The notes below the pieces were generated by a model. The model did no database searches, was not told where the DNA came from, and worked only from the letters and a program-made list of their open reading frames with translations. Shown here piece by piece: positions 45,505 through 57,270 of a stretch of 64,000 nucleotides of DNA. Origin of the DNA: Diprion similis (Eukaryota > Arthropoda > Insecta > Hymenoptera > Diprionidae); NCBI RefSeq assembly GCF_021155765.1, contig NC_060114.1:6076001-6140000 (forward strand), read 5' to 3'. The translations under genes and the position numbers were made by a program. Each line of letters opens with the position of its first letter. The first letter of the stretch is position 1.

Positions 45505-45847
45505 TCACGTAATTTGACGCGGTTCATCTGCGGCTTTTAATTCACCTATAAAACTTTGATATGCCGTTAATTGGATTCTATTGCATCGTAAATTTGGCTG
45601 TGGATCAGCTATATCTGGAGTTTTTGATGTTCTGCCTAATACACTCAGCGTTTCGATCAAATTTCTATCAAATGCACGTTTGATTGGATCCCCTGGACTT
45701 CCTCGTCTTTTATCCTTTGAGTCATAGTGATAAGTATTTTCATAACCTATTTTATATCTATTTTTATTTAAATATTTAGAGAACTTTTCAACATATTTCT
45801 TTGTATTTTTCTGCTTTTTCTGATAGTGTGCGAAACGATTTTCAATA
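45505..45847 (-). CDS. Unrecognised 3'-terminal coding exon
   Basis: The minus strand is open for 113 codons from 45847 to a TGA at 45507-45505, without any Met. It is preceded by a pyrimidine-rich ACTCTCGAG acceptor. The product is basic and protein-like, with HYQKKQKNTKKYVEKFSKYL, YHYDSKDKRRGSPGDPIKRA and LSVLGRTSKTPDIADPQPN. An open frame this long without ATG in AT-rich sequence is unlikely by chance. Upstream lie only dispersed repeats (45.9-46.3 kb) and no partner exon was found. It may be the last exon of a gene or a relic. I do not recognise the family. Confidence 0.5.
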
Positions 45848-45934
45848 CTCGAGAGTAATTATAGAGATGTAATTTAAATTACTATTGTTAGAAGCAAATG
45901 GATTTTAAGAATTAACGATGGCAATTCAATATTG

Positions 45935-46290
45935 CGGTCGAAAATTTCAAATTCGATCGAATCCGGGGAAAAATTCTGTCCAGGGGTTTTTCGGGGTCAT
46001 TGATTACGAATCTGGGATCAGATTTCACAAATTCAGCCTTGCTCCAAATCCAATCAGCGACCCCAAAAACCTCTGCGTCGAGTTTTTTTTTTACCATATT
46101 CCATCAAGTTTGAAATTTTCGTCCACAATATTGGATCCTCCATCTTGAATTTTCAAAATCTGATTTCAGACTCGTAATCAGCGATCCCGAAAACCACTGC
46201 GTAGAGTTTTTTGACCAGATTTTATCAAATTTGAAATATTCGATCGTCATATTGGATACGCCATGTTTAATTTTTGTAACCCCCAAAAAC
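45935..46290. repeat. Dispersed GGGGTCGCTGATTACGAATC repeat, inverted copies
   Basis: One forward unit near 45985 (GGGGTCATTGATTACGAATC) and two inverted units near 46055 and 46170 (CAGCGACCCCAAAAACC and CAGCGATCCCGAAAACC). Each is followed by ATATTGGATMC-type words. It is the same family as inside the element at 1322-1922 and at 49 kb. Confidence 0.65.
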
Positions 46291-47860
46291 TGTAGAACAC
46301 AATCTTGTTATGAAAGTTGAAAGAAAAAAGGGTTAAACAACATAAAAAATGTTTCGTCATTTACTTAAATGTGATTAATCATTCTCATTGTCAGTCTCGA
46401 TTCAAGAATCGATTGGGATTTTAATTCTAAAGTAAACAAATAAATGTAAAAAATTCATACAAATCTTTCGGATTTCATGAATAAATAGAAATTTCCAACT
46501 AATAAAATCACGGAAAGAAATTGTGAATTTTGCGTTATGATTCTCTGAATTCTCATCAATAACTTGAGATAAGGAGATAGAAAAAAATAAATTAACTAAC
46601 AAGTCAAACAGTGAAAAATAAATTCAGCAAAATCGAAAGCTTGAGGTCGTCAATTACTTGCCTCGCTTTCCCTTAAACCTGATTCTACGGGTATACATAT
46701 CGACAGTAAGTACCGAAGCGAGCTACTCAGGTGTAAGTACACACTTTCAATGTCAAGTAGCCGCCTTGTTACAACATATATTTTATATACCTACATATAA
46801 ATATATGTATTAGGGTGGGCCAAAAAAAAAATGACTATTTTTTTTATTCGTTAGTTACGGTGAAAATATCGTTTAAATGACGAAAAAAAAATTCTGTAAA
46901 AGTCTTAGCTCTTAATATTAATATTAAGATGTGAGTGTTTACGATTTTCATTTCCCGTTTTAGTAACACAAGAATTTTTTATTTTTATTTTGGAATCTTA
47001 TTACTTAACAACGGATTGGAGTATCAGTTTCAGAAATGTTATACGAGCCAATGACGGTTAACATAAGAATTAAATCAACATTATTATAATGTGATGGAAA
47101 TGAATTTGAGTAAATTTGATTAACATTTATGAAAATATTTTGCGATTAGAACGTTCCAAATAATTAAATTCTTATATTTTCGATTCGATTCTAACATTCC
47201 TGGCTTATTTTGTTCCAAAATCATTAAAATCGGATGAAAAGTCCAGAGTTTAATCATTTCGAACGTTCTAATGAGGGATTATTTTGTCAAATTGTTGATA
47301 TTTAAGCTTGTCTCATTTATACATGCTCAGATTTATTTTATAAGCATTAAATGCTGAAGATTTTTGCAAACGGTGTTTTCCTATTTTTTACACATTGACC
47401 CATTTACCCTGTCAATTTTTCCAAATCCGTTCTTACTGATTTCTCTGCAGCCCTGTAACCGGTATTATAACGAGAGACGGACGTAACAAAAGCTATTCTT
47501 GCTTATCAAGCCATTTTGTTTATGTAATAAAATTGTAAAATTGCATCCTCATGGAAATTGACTAACGATTCTTGTAAATCGAAGTGACGAAAGCCGAAGC
47601 TACTTGTGTACATGGGTAGAATAATTTCGGTTGGTCCATGAACAGAGATGAGTTGCCGGAATGGAGAGTCTCTCCTCTCTTCTTGGCTCCTTTCCCACGT
47701 TTCGTTACCAAACTCCTCTCTCCGTGTCCCCGGTGATTGATAAGTGGTCGAAGCGGTAAAACGCACGCATCTCGGATGAAGTTAGGTCCACGTTCTTAAA
47801 CCCCGTCGGATTCTGCGGTGGGCAGGGGTAAAGTAGTCACACACCTACGATGATGCACAT
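46291..47860. other. Non-coding region before peptide gene 1
   Basis: AT-rich to about 47450. From 47600 it becomes more GC-rich (Pu/Py-biased stretch at 47660-47730) and runs into the promoter of peptide gene 1. A 258-bp open frame on the minus strand (47506-47766) lacks other support. Confidence 0.4.
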
Positions 47861-47876
47861 ACCTATGTATAGGACA

Positions 47877-47883
47877 TATAAAA
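47877..47883 (+). promoter_or_regulatory. TATA box of peptide gene 1
   Basis: TATAAAA about 30 bp before the inferred start of the non-coding first exon. That exon ends at 47955 with an AAG-GTGCGT donor. Confidence 0.55.
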
Positions 47884-47907
47884 GCCAAGTGAACCGCGTC
47901 TTCGAAA

Positions 47908-48123
47908 CGTAGAGCTTCTTTAGTGCAGTGTCAGTCACATCGTTTCGTCGACAAGGTGCGTCGACGTTGTTATTTTTTTTTTTATCATTTTTCTGATACA
48001 GAAAAGAAAAAAGTGAAAAAAAAAAAAAATCATGGGAAAACGAAAAAGGGATTACTTATAATATTTAATCCGTGCACGTTAATAATATTAAATGTGGACG
48101 AGTTTTTGCAATGAAAATAATTG

Positions 48124-48155
<32 letters not shown>

Positions 48156-51100
48156 CTAGTGTATTACTTCGCAATATTGTTGGATTGACAGCACAGTTTA
48201 GTTTAAGTTCAATTTTCATTGTAGAACCAACATGTGAATAATCATGGAATATTGGTGTATTTTGTAGAATTAGCATGTTTTTTTTTTTTATTTTCTTTTT
48301 CTTTGCATAGTCAAAAATTTATCCGAAGAATATAAGAGAAACTTGAATACTGGATATCTGGGCTCAATAGAGACATTGCCTTTTACAATGTCTTGTTTCA
48401 CATCATTTTCGTAAATTTAACTATGAAGAATAATTTGTTTGTCAAAAGAAAAAAGAATCAATCAAAACACTGGAATTTATTCTCAAATTGTTAAACTGTA
48501 CGTTAGTTTAAAAAAAAAAAAAAGAGTGAGCAATGAAACTGAAGAAAAAATAATCCGATAAAACTGATCTTGAATCTTAAATAGTCAAAGTACATTAATC
48601 GGAAAAAATAGCGAGTTAGAATTTATTATCAATAAAAAAAATAAAAAAAATAACAATAATAATAATAACGTTCAAATTTTTCTTAATTCTTATTTTTGAG
48701 ATATCTTGAGGCGAGATTAAATTTCTTCCGGAGATGGTAGGGTGAAAGGTCGAAAATAAAAAAGGATAGGGAAACAGAAAAGAAAAAAAATTTTATGCAA
48801 ACGCTTGTACTCGGGGTATATCTATATATAATACACATTGTTTATTATAAATATGTATCTGCACAACATTTAACTTGGCTTTTGGTGTAAAATCTAATCG
48901 AAAACCCTTGTCAAAATCCGGGCAAACAAAAAGTTTGTTGCAGTAAGTTTTTTTTTTTTTTTTTTACTAGATTTCCGTGTTGATTGGTTCAGTAATTTTT
49001 TTAATTATTTGAATAACAAAATTCCAAACCATCAAATAGAAATGATGATATCTTAAGAATGGATGAATAGATTTGAATGTACGTTGGTATCGCGAGGTTT
49101 TTTGGGTCGCTAATCACAAATTTACGTTTAGATTTGCAAAACTCAAATTTGGCGTATTCAATAAGCTGGAAACAAAATAAAGACATTTATATTTCCATGA
49201 AAACTGCTACTCGTCGGGTTTTTGAATGGCTAATCACGAACCCGAAATCAGTTTGCGAAATCCAAATTGGCGATCTAATATGGTGGAAAAAATCTAAAAA
49301 TATTCTGATTTCAGTAGAAACTGGTAGGTAGACGTTTTTTCGGTCACCGCTATCGAATCCAAGGTCAGACTTCCAAAAATTGTAATGATGGATCCATTAT
49401 AGTGGTTCAAAGTAAAAAAATTGGTCATATTTTCATGTAATATCGTAACCGAGGGCTTTAAAATCTTTAATCACGGGTCAGAATTTGTATTATTCTTATT
49501 TTTTTTTCTCTTTGAACTACGAGAACAGGAAATTCGAGGGCTGGCTCAGAGCCAATCTAATGCTGCTTGTTTGCAAAATTGTCACGCATATTTTATTACA
49601 CTTCACTTTCCAATTGCACTTATGCATCGATCCACATTGATCGGCGCAGCTCGTGGTGTGAGTATACATGGTGTACCTAAAACTCCTACGACACGCCCCT
49701 TTTCTTCGAGGTTAAAACCTTTAATTGAGACGTTCACCAACTGTCTAAAAAAATCCCTATATTGCTAGGGAATTTTTTTTTCTGGCGAACGCTACCCTGC
49801 TTGGTAATGCCATCATGTATAGTTGTGCTGTGAATTATTTAAAGTCCCGCTCATTCCCCCCCCCCCCCCCCCACGCAGATTCAACGTCACAACAATTAAT
49901 CACCACCGATCTAGGGGATTTTGGTACCGTTGTTGGTACACATCTTACTTGAGTCTAGTCCAACGCGAGAGAGAAACCTTTTTAGAGAAAGAAGCTGCAT
50001 TCCTAGACAGACCATGTATAATCACACCACGGATGCAGCTGCCATTACAGCCAACTTGAATTATGGTGTCCCATTTTGAACAAAAGTTTCGTACAAGACG
50101 TAGAAAAAAAGAAAATGGTGCAAAATCGAATCATTCCAAGCAATTTCTTACGAATATTCTTCTACAATTATCTTCTTCGTCCTTTATAATTTATAATTCC
50201 ATTTGTATTTTGAGGCTGCAATGTATCTTGGTGAAATTGAGGTATCGATAGGGTCAGAAAAAATCGCGCCATTTTCAAGTCGTGACGTGACGTCTTTGTC
50301 ACTCAACTACATTTGACAGTATTTTTGAGGTATCTGAATATCTACGTGGTGAAAAAGCTGCGCAGGATATAAAAAATATGAATAATCTTTGCAAATACAT
50401 AGAGAAGTTTGCTGTGAACAAAAGACATACACATAGGACTAAAAGTTCAACGAAGTATTACAGAACTTTTGAAAAGAGTGTAAAGCTTTTACACCATTAG
50501 AATATACTTACGTATAGATTTCGCAAAAGAGAAACTCTCAAAAAATTAAGTACAAAAATGAAAAAAAAAAAAAAAAAAACCTAGAGCAACAGACAATTCA
50601 TATGATCACAATGAAAATGGTGAATTTGTTGATAAATCTACCGTATAGTTTCTGTAAAAGCACAAAAAACTGAAAATTTCCGAAACTCCAGGATTTGCCG
50701 AAAACTTTTTTTTTTTTTCTGTCTCCTTAAAATTTTATTAAATCGTTGTATAAATATTCTATATTTTTTTTTCAAAACTGGGACACCTTGATTCATTCAT
50801 CAATTGTATCATATTCACAGCGTTACTTGACTCGAAGGTATTTGACTCGTGGGTTCATTCCAGCTTTGAGACAATAAATTTGGGGATAATTGCTTCTGTT
50901 GCGGAATAAATACTTACGTATTGCGTGTTGTACGTATTCCAATACACGAGTTACGTCTGCGATGTGCCGGCGGTCCGAATTTCTAATAATTATGCGAGGC
51001 ACATTCTTCGGTTTATTGTCAACCGTAAAAGGCCTTTTCTTCCAACCACTAAAAAATGCTTGACCACATGCACTCCGAAACTCCGCCTTTCTCTCCAAGT

Positions 51101-54100
51101 AAAATGAAAACGAATTCCACTTTGTTCATAATTGTTTTGCAAATTATTCCAATGAGTTTTTTTTTTTTCTTTTTTTTTTTTTTTCCTTTACAAAAGATGT
51201 GACAAACATAATCATCATAAACGAGTTTTGCACACGCCTATTTGGATATCGGGATATCAGAAGAAGGCCCAAAATATTGTCGGTATAAATTTATTTCTCG
51301 GGAATAGAACGATTTCTATTGTCATGAAATTTACGAAGTAGAGATCGAAAATATTGTCAGTAGTAACTAAAAGCTTAAAAATGAATATGATTTAGTAGTA
51401 AATAGAAGATATAGGATTCATTGCCAAAATATACTATACGTTATTTATCAGTAGGTATATATGCTAACTTTCTTAATGGATCTTCTGAATAAAAAATGAT
51501 AAATTGAATTCAGAAAATGGTGAAATTCGTAAGACAATGATTTTTATTTTCGAAATATTCACCATTTTCTGTATCTGAAGAATTGTTCTTCTATTTTTAC
51601 TTAACACTTTTTACCATTCACAGATGCATATCTTTCACATTCTTCTCGTCGTGGGATTCTTGGCGGTCGCTGTTCGAGGAGCGGCGATTGTTCCGGTTGA
51701 TCTTCTCGCCGAAGAGTCAAAGGAGCTTCTTCAGGAGCAGCAACTTCAACCGGAGCAACTTGAAGTGGAACAAGCCGCAGATGGACAATTGCTTGTGAGA
51801 TCAAAGAGGGGCCTTATTCTCGGCACTCTTCTGCTAAAAAAAGCGGCCCTAGTTGGCGGAGGCATTCTTGGCGCTAAGGCTGTAGGCGCTGGACTCCTGG
51901 GAGCCTCTCTCCTCAAGGCTAAGAGGTAAGGCTTTGTGAATATTCGGAAGGAAAAAAAATGAACATATTTTTGCCACAAATAATAGCTAAGAATCAGGAA
52001 ATTGAAACAAAAATACACGAGCAGTTGATGAAATAGAAAAATCTCGAATAGAAATTGATAATTAAGGTAGTTGTTGAGAGAAAAAAAAGGGAATAAAAAA
52101 ATGAAAGGAAAACAGATTACGTATACAGGAATAAAAGTATGGAGAACAAAGAATTTATACAAAAAAACGAGGAACGTCGGTTAATCGAAAATGTATTAAC
52201 AGAATAATAAATAGAATTGAAGGAAAACTGAATAAAATTTAAAAGTTTCTTCTTATTTATTCGAGAACTCGTAATGAATCGGTAAATCATTGACAGAAAT
52301 TCTTTTCACACGACTCAATAATCAGATTCTTAATCACATTTAATCTGACTTAGAAAAATAGCTATAAAAAGTTATGTTTAATTAGTCTCGGAAATTTAAT
52401 ATTCACAATTTTAAAAATGTTCGACTTGTTCGAATTCAGATTAACTTTGTGTGTGTGTTTTTTCTTGTTGAGAGAAACAGATAGAAAAAAGGAGAAAAAG
52501 AAATCAAGTCTCGACGGAGAGAGAGAGCGTAATGCAAAAAGCTTTTTGAAGTTGAATGTAAACATGGTGAAATCAATTAACGGTCGAGAAGAGAATATAT
52601 TTTCAAAGAGTCAAAAGTTCAAACAACATTCTTCGATCTATTTTAATTATGATGGTCAAATTTGCTTTGCTACCATTAAACGGATGAGAAAAATTTAAAT
52701 GATGTTGGGAAATTTTTTTTTTTTGTTTCAATCTTATTATGGGAGAGAGAATTAAACGGTGCTTAGAAATTTAATACCTACCTGCTGGAGCGTGGCTGTA
52801 CGTGTCGAATGTGCATGAATGGCTAGATTATAGGTGTACGTTACATCGGACCATCCATAATCTATCCGTTGCACAATTGTGTGATCAGTATTAATGAATC
52901 TTCTTGATCCTTTGAAGATCCAGGTGTTCTGAACGGTCGCCAGTGGCATTGAGCAACATTGTACATACATTTCGATACTATATGCGCATGTGAATACCTA
53001 CATATACATACGTATACGTACATATACAGTGTGTCCATGAGAAAAGTGCGCACCTTACGCGCGAGCGTCAAATCGTTCGAATTTTATTAGCCGAGAGTTA
53101 ACGCCTGACTCAGCAGCCGACGCAATACCAATCACGACTATCAGAAAATATCCCTAGGAGCCCTCCGTTAGCTGTGTCAGAAAATGTCACTAGGAGCCCA
53201 CAACTAACGATGGGCTCCTAGGGATATTTTCTGATAGTCGCGATTGGTATTGCGTTGGCTGCTGACTCAGCCGGTAACTGTCGGTCAATAAAATTCGAAC
53301 GACTTGACGCACGCGCGTAAGGTATGCACTTTCCTTATGGATACATCGTATATTGTGTATATGACTAGCAATCTCGGCCACGCGTTGCTGTGGGTTAGCT
53401 CAAGATAATGATACGCCGAAAACTAAAGACACACGTTGTTTATATCGTATATCTGTGGAATACGTGTGACGTGGAATAAATTGTAGCATCATTGAAACGT
53501 TTTGAATTGAAACACGGCCCCATCTATTAAATACTTGCACAATCTAGATAACAAAGAATGTTTGAGTGTGGTGCTAGATGCTTAATTCAGATGTCAATAG
53601 ATTGACTCACACCGCCATCTATCAAAAACTTATTGAACTCAGTAGATTAAGTCGCATGACACGAAGTTTTTATACATAAAGATATGTTTGGTAGGCAAGT
53701 CATGAACGAAGTTTAAATATAGATTGTTGAGTGTCTTTAACGAAAAAATTCTAACAGGTGACTTGATAATTTTTTACCCAAATTTCTTTTTCGTTTCAAA
53801 ATGCTGTTCGTAAATGTTTTCAATCATTCTTTATGCGATATAATCTACGCATTTGTAGGATAAAAATCAGTTTGAATTGTGTTCAAGTACTAAGTATTGA
53901 AAATGGTATTTGATAAATCAAAATTAATTAACCTATTATTTAATTTATAGGTTAGTTGGATGATTTTTTGACCGTCCAATATCGTGATAACGTAAATACG
54001 ATTGAATAAATTGTGTCACTGAGAGAGAAGTGATAATAATTTTTGTTCTTCCATCTAAAACAAATCAGTATTCAAACTACAGATCACAAAATTAATGAAA

Positions 54101-55502
54101 GTGCCTTAAATGAGAAAGAACATTAGAATATTTCATTGATAAACTAATATTATTTTGAAACGTGACGCCATCTGCCGAAATTATCGAGGTTCAGAAAACA
54201 CTAACTCATCGAAAAATGAGCGGAATGACGATATTTGCAGAGAGATATTGATAGAAAAAAATGATTTCAAAATTAAAATATGACTGCTATTGCGATTTCC
54301 TGTAAGTGGCGCCACCTACAACTGAATCTGTGCCGCCATTTTGATTGTCTCAGATTATTTTCACCTTTGGCCGAAGCTTGTTCTCGAATCTCATTCAACT
54401 TCTAAAATATTTCACGATTAGTCGTTTGGAGTCGATCACTCTGTATGTACAAGACTCGTTTAAACTACGAGATGTGTTAACGAACTCTAAAATCAGTAAC
54501 CTGGCATGACGTTGACGTAAAACACTCTTGGATCATAAAACTTTTCATCAAATTAGTATGTTGGGACGTACGCTATTCATAGGTATACCGTTACCCATTA
54601 TATGCAAGTCACACCGATGACGATGATGATGGTGATGGTTTGTTTCTCCTCGTTACTTTTTATATCCTGTTTTATTCTCGTCTTTTTAGTGTAAGATGCG
54701 TAGCAGTACAGTTTTTTTTTTCTATCTGCTGCATTTCATTCTGTATTACTTCACACTCAATTTTTATTTCTTTCTTTTCTCTTGGTCTCTTGTAGTTATA
54801 ACTTCTGTACTCTTTAAATTCGACTCTGCACCATCGACGTCGTATCGACTATTAATTATTCCATGATTGTATAATGCGGGAATTATTTTTTAGCGAATCA
54901 TTATAAGCTGCACTATCGGGTCTGTACAGTATACTCAAAAAAGTATCAGAATTAATGTAATGAACGAAAATTTTCGAAACGATTGAGGATAAATTGTGCA
55001 TCCGAAGTAGATCGAGTTGAATTTTAGAGGAAGAAATATTTTCTTGGCATATTAGAAAATTCTAACACGTGAAATCGGGTTGGAAACCTCCAGTTAATCA
55101 TAATTTACACAAATCTAATTAATTTATCCTCGTTTTTGTATCTCAGATTCATATCTGATTAAACAAATTTTAATTACAGTTTAGGAGCTTCGATAATGAT
55201 ATGTATGTATAATAATAATAATATAATATAATAATTATAAATTCTATATTAGATCTAATATATATAAATAAACAGTAAATTTCGTTCAGGACCAAGTTAA
55301 TTAGATTTATATAAACATTATTAGAGTTGGCAATACAAATCATTAGTACGCACAAATATGCGCGTACGGCATTAATTGGTTTTAATTGTTTTTCTTTACA
55401 TCAAATAAATGAGCTACAAGTCTTTGTCCTTTTTTTTCTTGGTACTAAAGTTTCGGCGGATGGGGTGGTGGCTATTCTTCAGGATACTGGGGTTAAAACA
55501 TT
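47908..55502 (+). CDS. Small secreted precursor peptide 1, 115 aa
   Basis: Inferred transcript: non-coding exon about 47908-47955, coding exon 51624-51925 (an acceptor TTCACAG ends directly before the ATG) and exon 55451-55502 with the stop at 55494-55496. Coding phase 2 joins correctly. Residues 1-20 form a signal peptide (MHIFHILLVVGFLAVAVRGA). Residues 21-58 form an acidic Glu/Gln-rich pro-region, ending in RSKR (59-62), a furin-type site. The released part is GLILGTLLLKK, a Gly/Ala/Leu-rich stretch with Lys, and a Gly/Trp/Tyr tail SFGGWGGGYSSGYWG. It is a paralogue of the gene at 61.5-63.8 kb. The function is unknown; a cationic membrane-active peptide or a cuticle-type peptide are both possible. 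A strong GTAAGT follows the stop by 6 nt, so a 3' UTR intron is likely. Confidence 0.75.
49085..49475. repeat. 118-bp tandem units of the dispersed repeat family
   Basis: Three to four diverged units start near 49095, 49208, 49327 and 49448. Each has a TTTTTGGGTCGCTAATCACR-like head and a GATTTGCAAAAYYCAAATTG-like tail. They lie in the first intron of peptide gene 1. Confidence 0.6.
49856..49872. repeat. Poly-C tract
   Basis: A run of 17 C, unusual in this AT-rich window and prone to length variation. Confidence 0.8.
50065..50787. mobile_element. Possible TIR element
   Basis: GGTGTCCCATTTTGAA at 50065-50080 is the near reverse complement of TTCAAAACTGGGACACC at 50771-50787. The interior shows no transposase, and no target duplication is clear. 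Weak call. Confidence 0.4.
53023..53352. mobile_element. Foldback MITE, complete, Tc1/mariner-like ends
   Basis: Almost the whole 330 bp is an inverted repeat. The outer ends TACAGTGTGTCCATGAG and (reverse complement) TACGATGTATCCATAAG match, followed by AAAGTGCGCACCTTACGCGCG. The arms meet around TCCCTAGGAGCCC and GGGCTCCTAGGGA. TA at each border suggests a TA target duplication. There is no coding frame. A truncated relative lies at 57096-57270. Confidence 0.8.
53400..55440. other. Peptide gene 1 intron, no other feature
   Basis: Part of the intron 51926-55450. AT-rich with a GATGACGATGATGATGG microsatellite at about 54618. No further exon was recognised. Confidence 0.45.
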
Positions 55503-56544
55503 GTAAGTATATGAGATATTACAAATTTGATAATAAAAAAGCTCTATGAAGAATTAAAAAATCTGCAGTTGAATAGATCACTGAATTTTAACTTTCAAAA
55601 GTTTTGTGCTATTCATTGTAAACATCATCTTTCTAATTAGTTCATAATTTTTTATTTTAATCAAGTTTAATTTTTTATACCGTTGTTGCAATTTTTATCT
55701 CATGAGTGTCTTTATTGTATTTTATGTTTTTCCTTTTTACCGAAGAGACAGTTTTTGGTTTGGTTTTTTACCAAGTAGACAGTTTTTTAAATTTCCTCGT
55801 CCTGATTTCTAGTTTCTTGTTCTAGTTTCTCGTTTGCTTTTTACTCTGAACCTAAAAATATATTATACAAATTAGTCGTGTACAATTCACACGTAAATGT
55901 TTATTATAGTGTATATATATGTACATTATTTTATGTGTAGATGATCGTGGTGAAGATTATTACATCAATCTCTGAAACGACGACGAGACAAAAGGTGCAG
56001 AATGAGGGAGAGAGAAGAGAGAAGAGGAAAAATTAAATTTAAGAAATAAATTTTTTTTAAACATGCAAATAATCAAAAAGGAGCCTTTTATACTGCAGGA
56101 AGATGCATCTACATCTTGTTATATATTTCTACGTTATATTTACTTATAATTTTTACGAGTGTTTTTTTTTTCTTTCTTTTCTGTAATTATTAAAGTGTAT
56201 ATTGCAATAATATAATAGAATGATAAAAAGAAATGTTTCGACCGTTTTTTTTTTTTAACTTTAATTGATGAAACATGTGATTCATGTAACTAAAAATCAG
56301 GTGACGTAATTCATTCACAAGACAAGAGCCTGATCAAAGACAATGATTGTTAAGATCGATAAGTTAAACATGCATTGCGAAAAAATTTTCTAAATTCGGG
56401 AATGAATAAACGTTTACGTAAATAAATGAATGAGTGGAAACAGAAAATTGATGTACAAAAAAATTTCCATTTCTGTATGAACTAAAGAGTAATTTTCTGA
56501 TAGATAATAATAATTACCGACTATCATCGATATTTCACTTCCTC

Positions 56545-56575
56545 TTAAGGCAGTGGTTTTGTTACACTGCCTTAA
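56545..56575. repeat. Perfect short hairpin
   Basis: TTAAGGCAGTG (56545-56555), a 9-nt loop, then CACTGCCTTAA (56565-56575). It is an isolated 11-bp perfect stem. Confidence 0.6.
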
Positions 56576-56840
56576 ATACGGTTCCAACTTTGGCAAATCT
56601 ATCGAGCCAGATGGAAAAAGAAGAAACAAATTATACAAAAGAAAGCGCAAGTGAGTGTTCACCTACTTAGCTGGTACAAGTTTAATGAACACCGACGCCA
56701 CGTGACGGTGAAGTTTCGTCACGAACACCGAAGGAACGCGTTAAATAATAACTACTTCGTCATGATTATTCGGGGTTATTATGCACGGCTACATCGGTAC
56801 TCATGTATGCATTAGTGCTGTGCGATTAATAATAATGCTA

Positions 56841-56918
56841 CAGCTCAGTCGGTATATGACTCGCAACTCATTTACCGATCATGTTTAATGAGTTGCGAGT
56901 CATATACCGACTGAGCTG
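56841..56918. repeat. Perfect 32-bp inverted repeat with tRNA-like arm
   Basis: CAGCTCAGTCGGTATATGAC plus the next 12 bases (56841-56872) is repeated exactly as reverse complement at 56887-56918, with a 14-bp spacer. AGCTCAGTCGGTA is the D-arm/A-box sequence of many tRNAs, followed by a stretch that could be an anticodon arm (ACTCGCAACTC). It is probably a tRNA-derived foldback; neither arm is a complete tRNA. Confidence 0.65.
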
Positions 56919-56940
56919 CAGAATTATTATAAGACAACTT

Positions 56941-57081
56941 TGATTAATCGATTAATCGGAAGAACGATTTAACGAAATCGTTGATCAATCGATTAATCGG
57001 GAAAACCATTAATCGAAAGTGTCGATTAATCGATTAATCGGAGAAACGAATAGTCGAAAAACTTGACTGATCGATTAATCC
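56941..57081. repeat. GATTAATCGATTAATCG tandem repeat
   Basis: About four diverged units of 35-45 bp built on the self-complementary word CGATTAATCGATTAATCG, separated by GAAAACGA-like spacers. It lies directly between the tRNA-like inverted repeat and the truncated MITE. Confidence 0.65.
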
Positions 57082-57095
57082 AAGCACCAATATAT

Positions 57096-57270
57096 ATCAT
57101 GTGTCCACGAGGAAAGTGCGCACCTTTTACACGTGCATCAAGTCGTTCGAATTTTATTGACCGACAGTTACCGCCTGATCAGCCGACGCAATACCAATCG
57201 CGACTTCAGAAAATGTCCCTAGGATCCCACAGTTAACGGTGGCCTCCTAGGCACATTTTCTGACAGTCGC
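57096..57270. mobile_element. Truncated copy of the 53-kb MITE
   Basis: It begins GTGTCCACGAGGAAAGTGCG, follows the left arm of the 53023-53352 element through TCGTTCGAATTTTATTGACC to the centre (CCTAGG), and breaks off after ATTTTCTGACAGTCGCGAT. Most of the right arm is missing. Confidence 0.75.

Noticed and set aside
47506-47766. 86-codon minus-strand frame before peptide gene 1
   Set aside because: It lies in the probable promoter region, has no identified splice partner and no motif. It is kept only as a possible 5' exon for the 45505-45847 exon, without support.
56841-56918. Possible tRNA gene
   Set aside because: Only D-arm-like sequence is present; no acceptor stem, T-arm or B box could be assembled on either strand.
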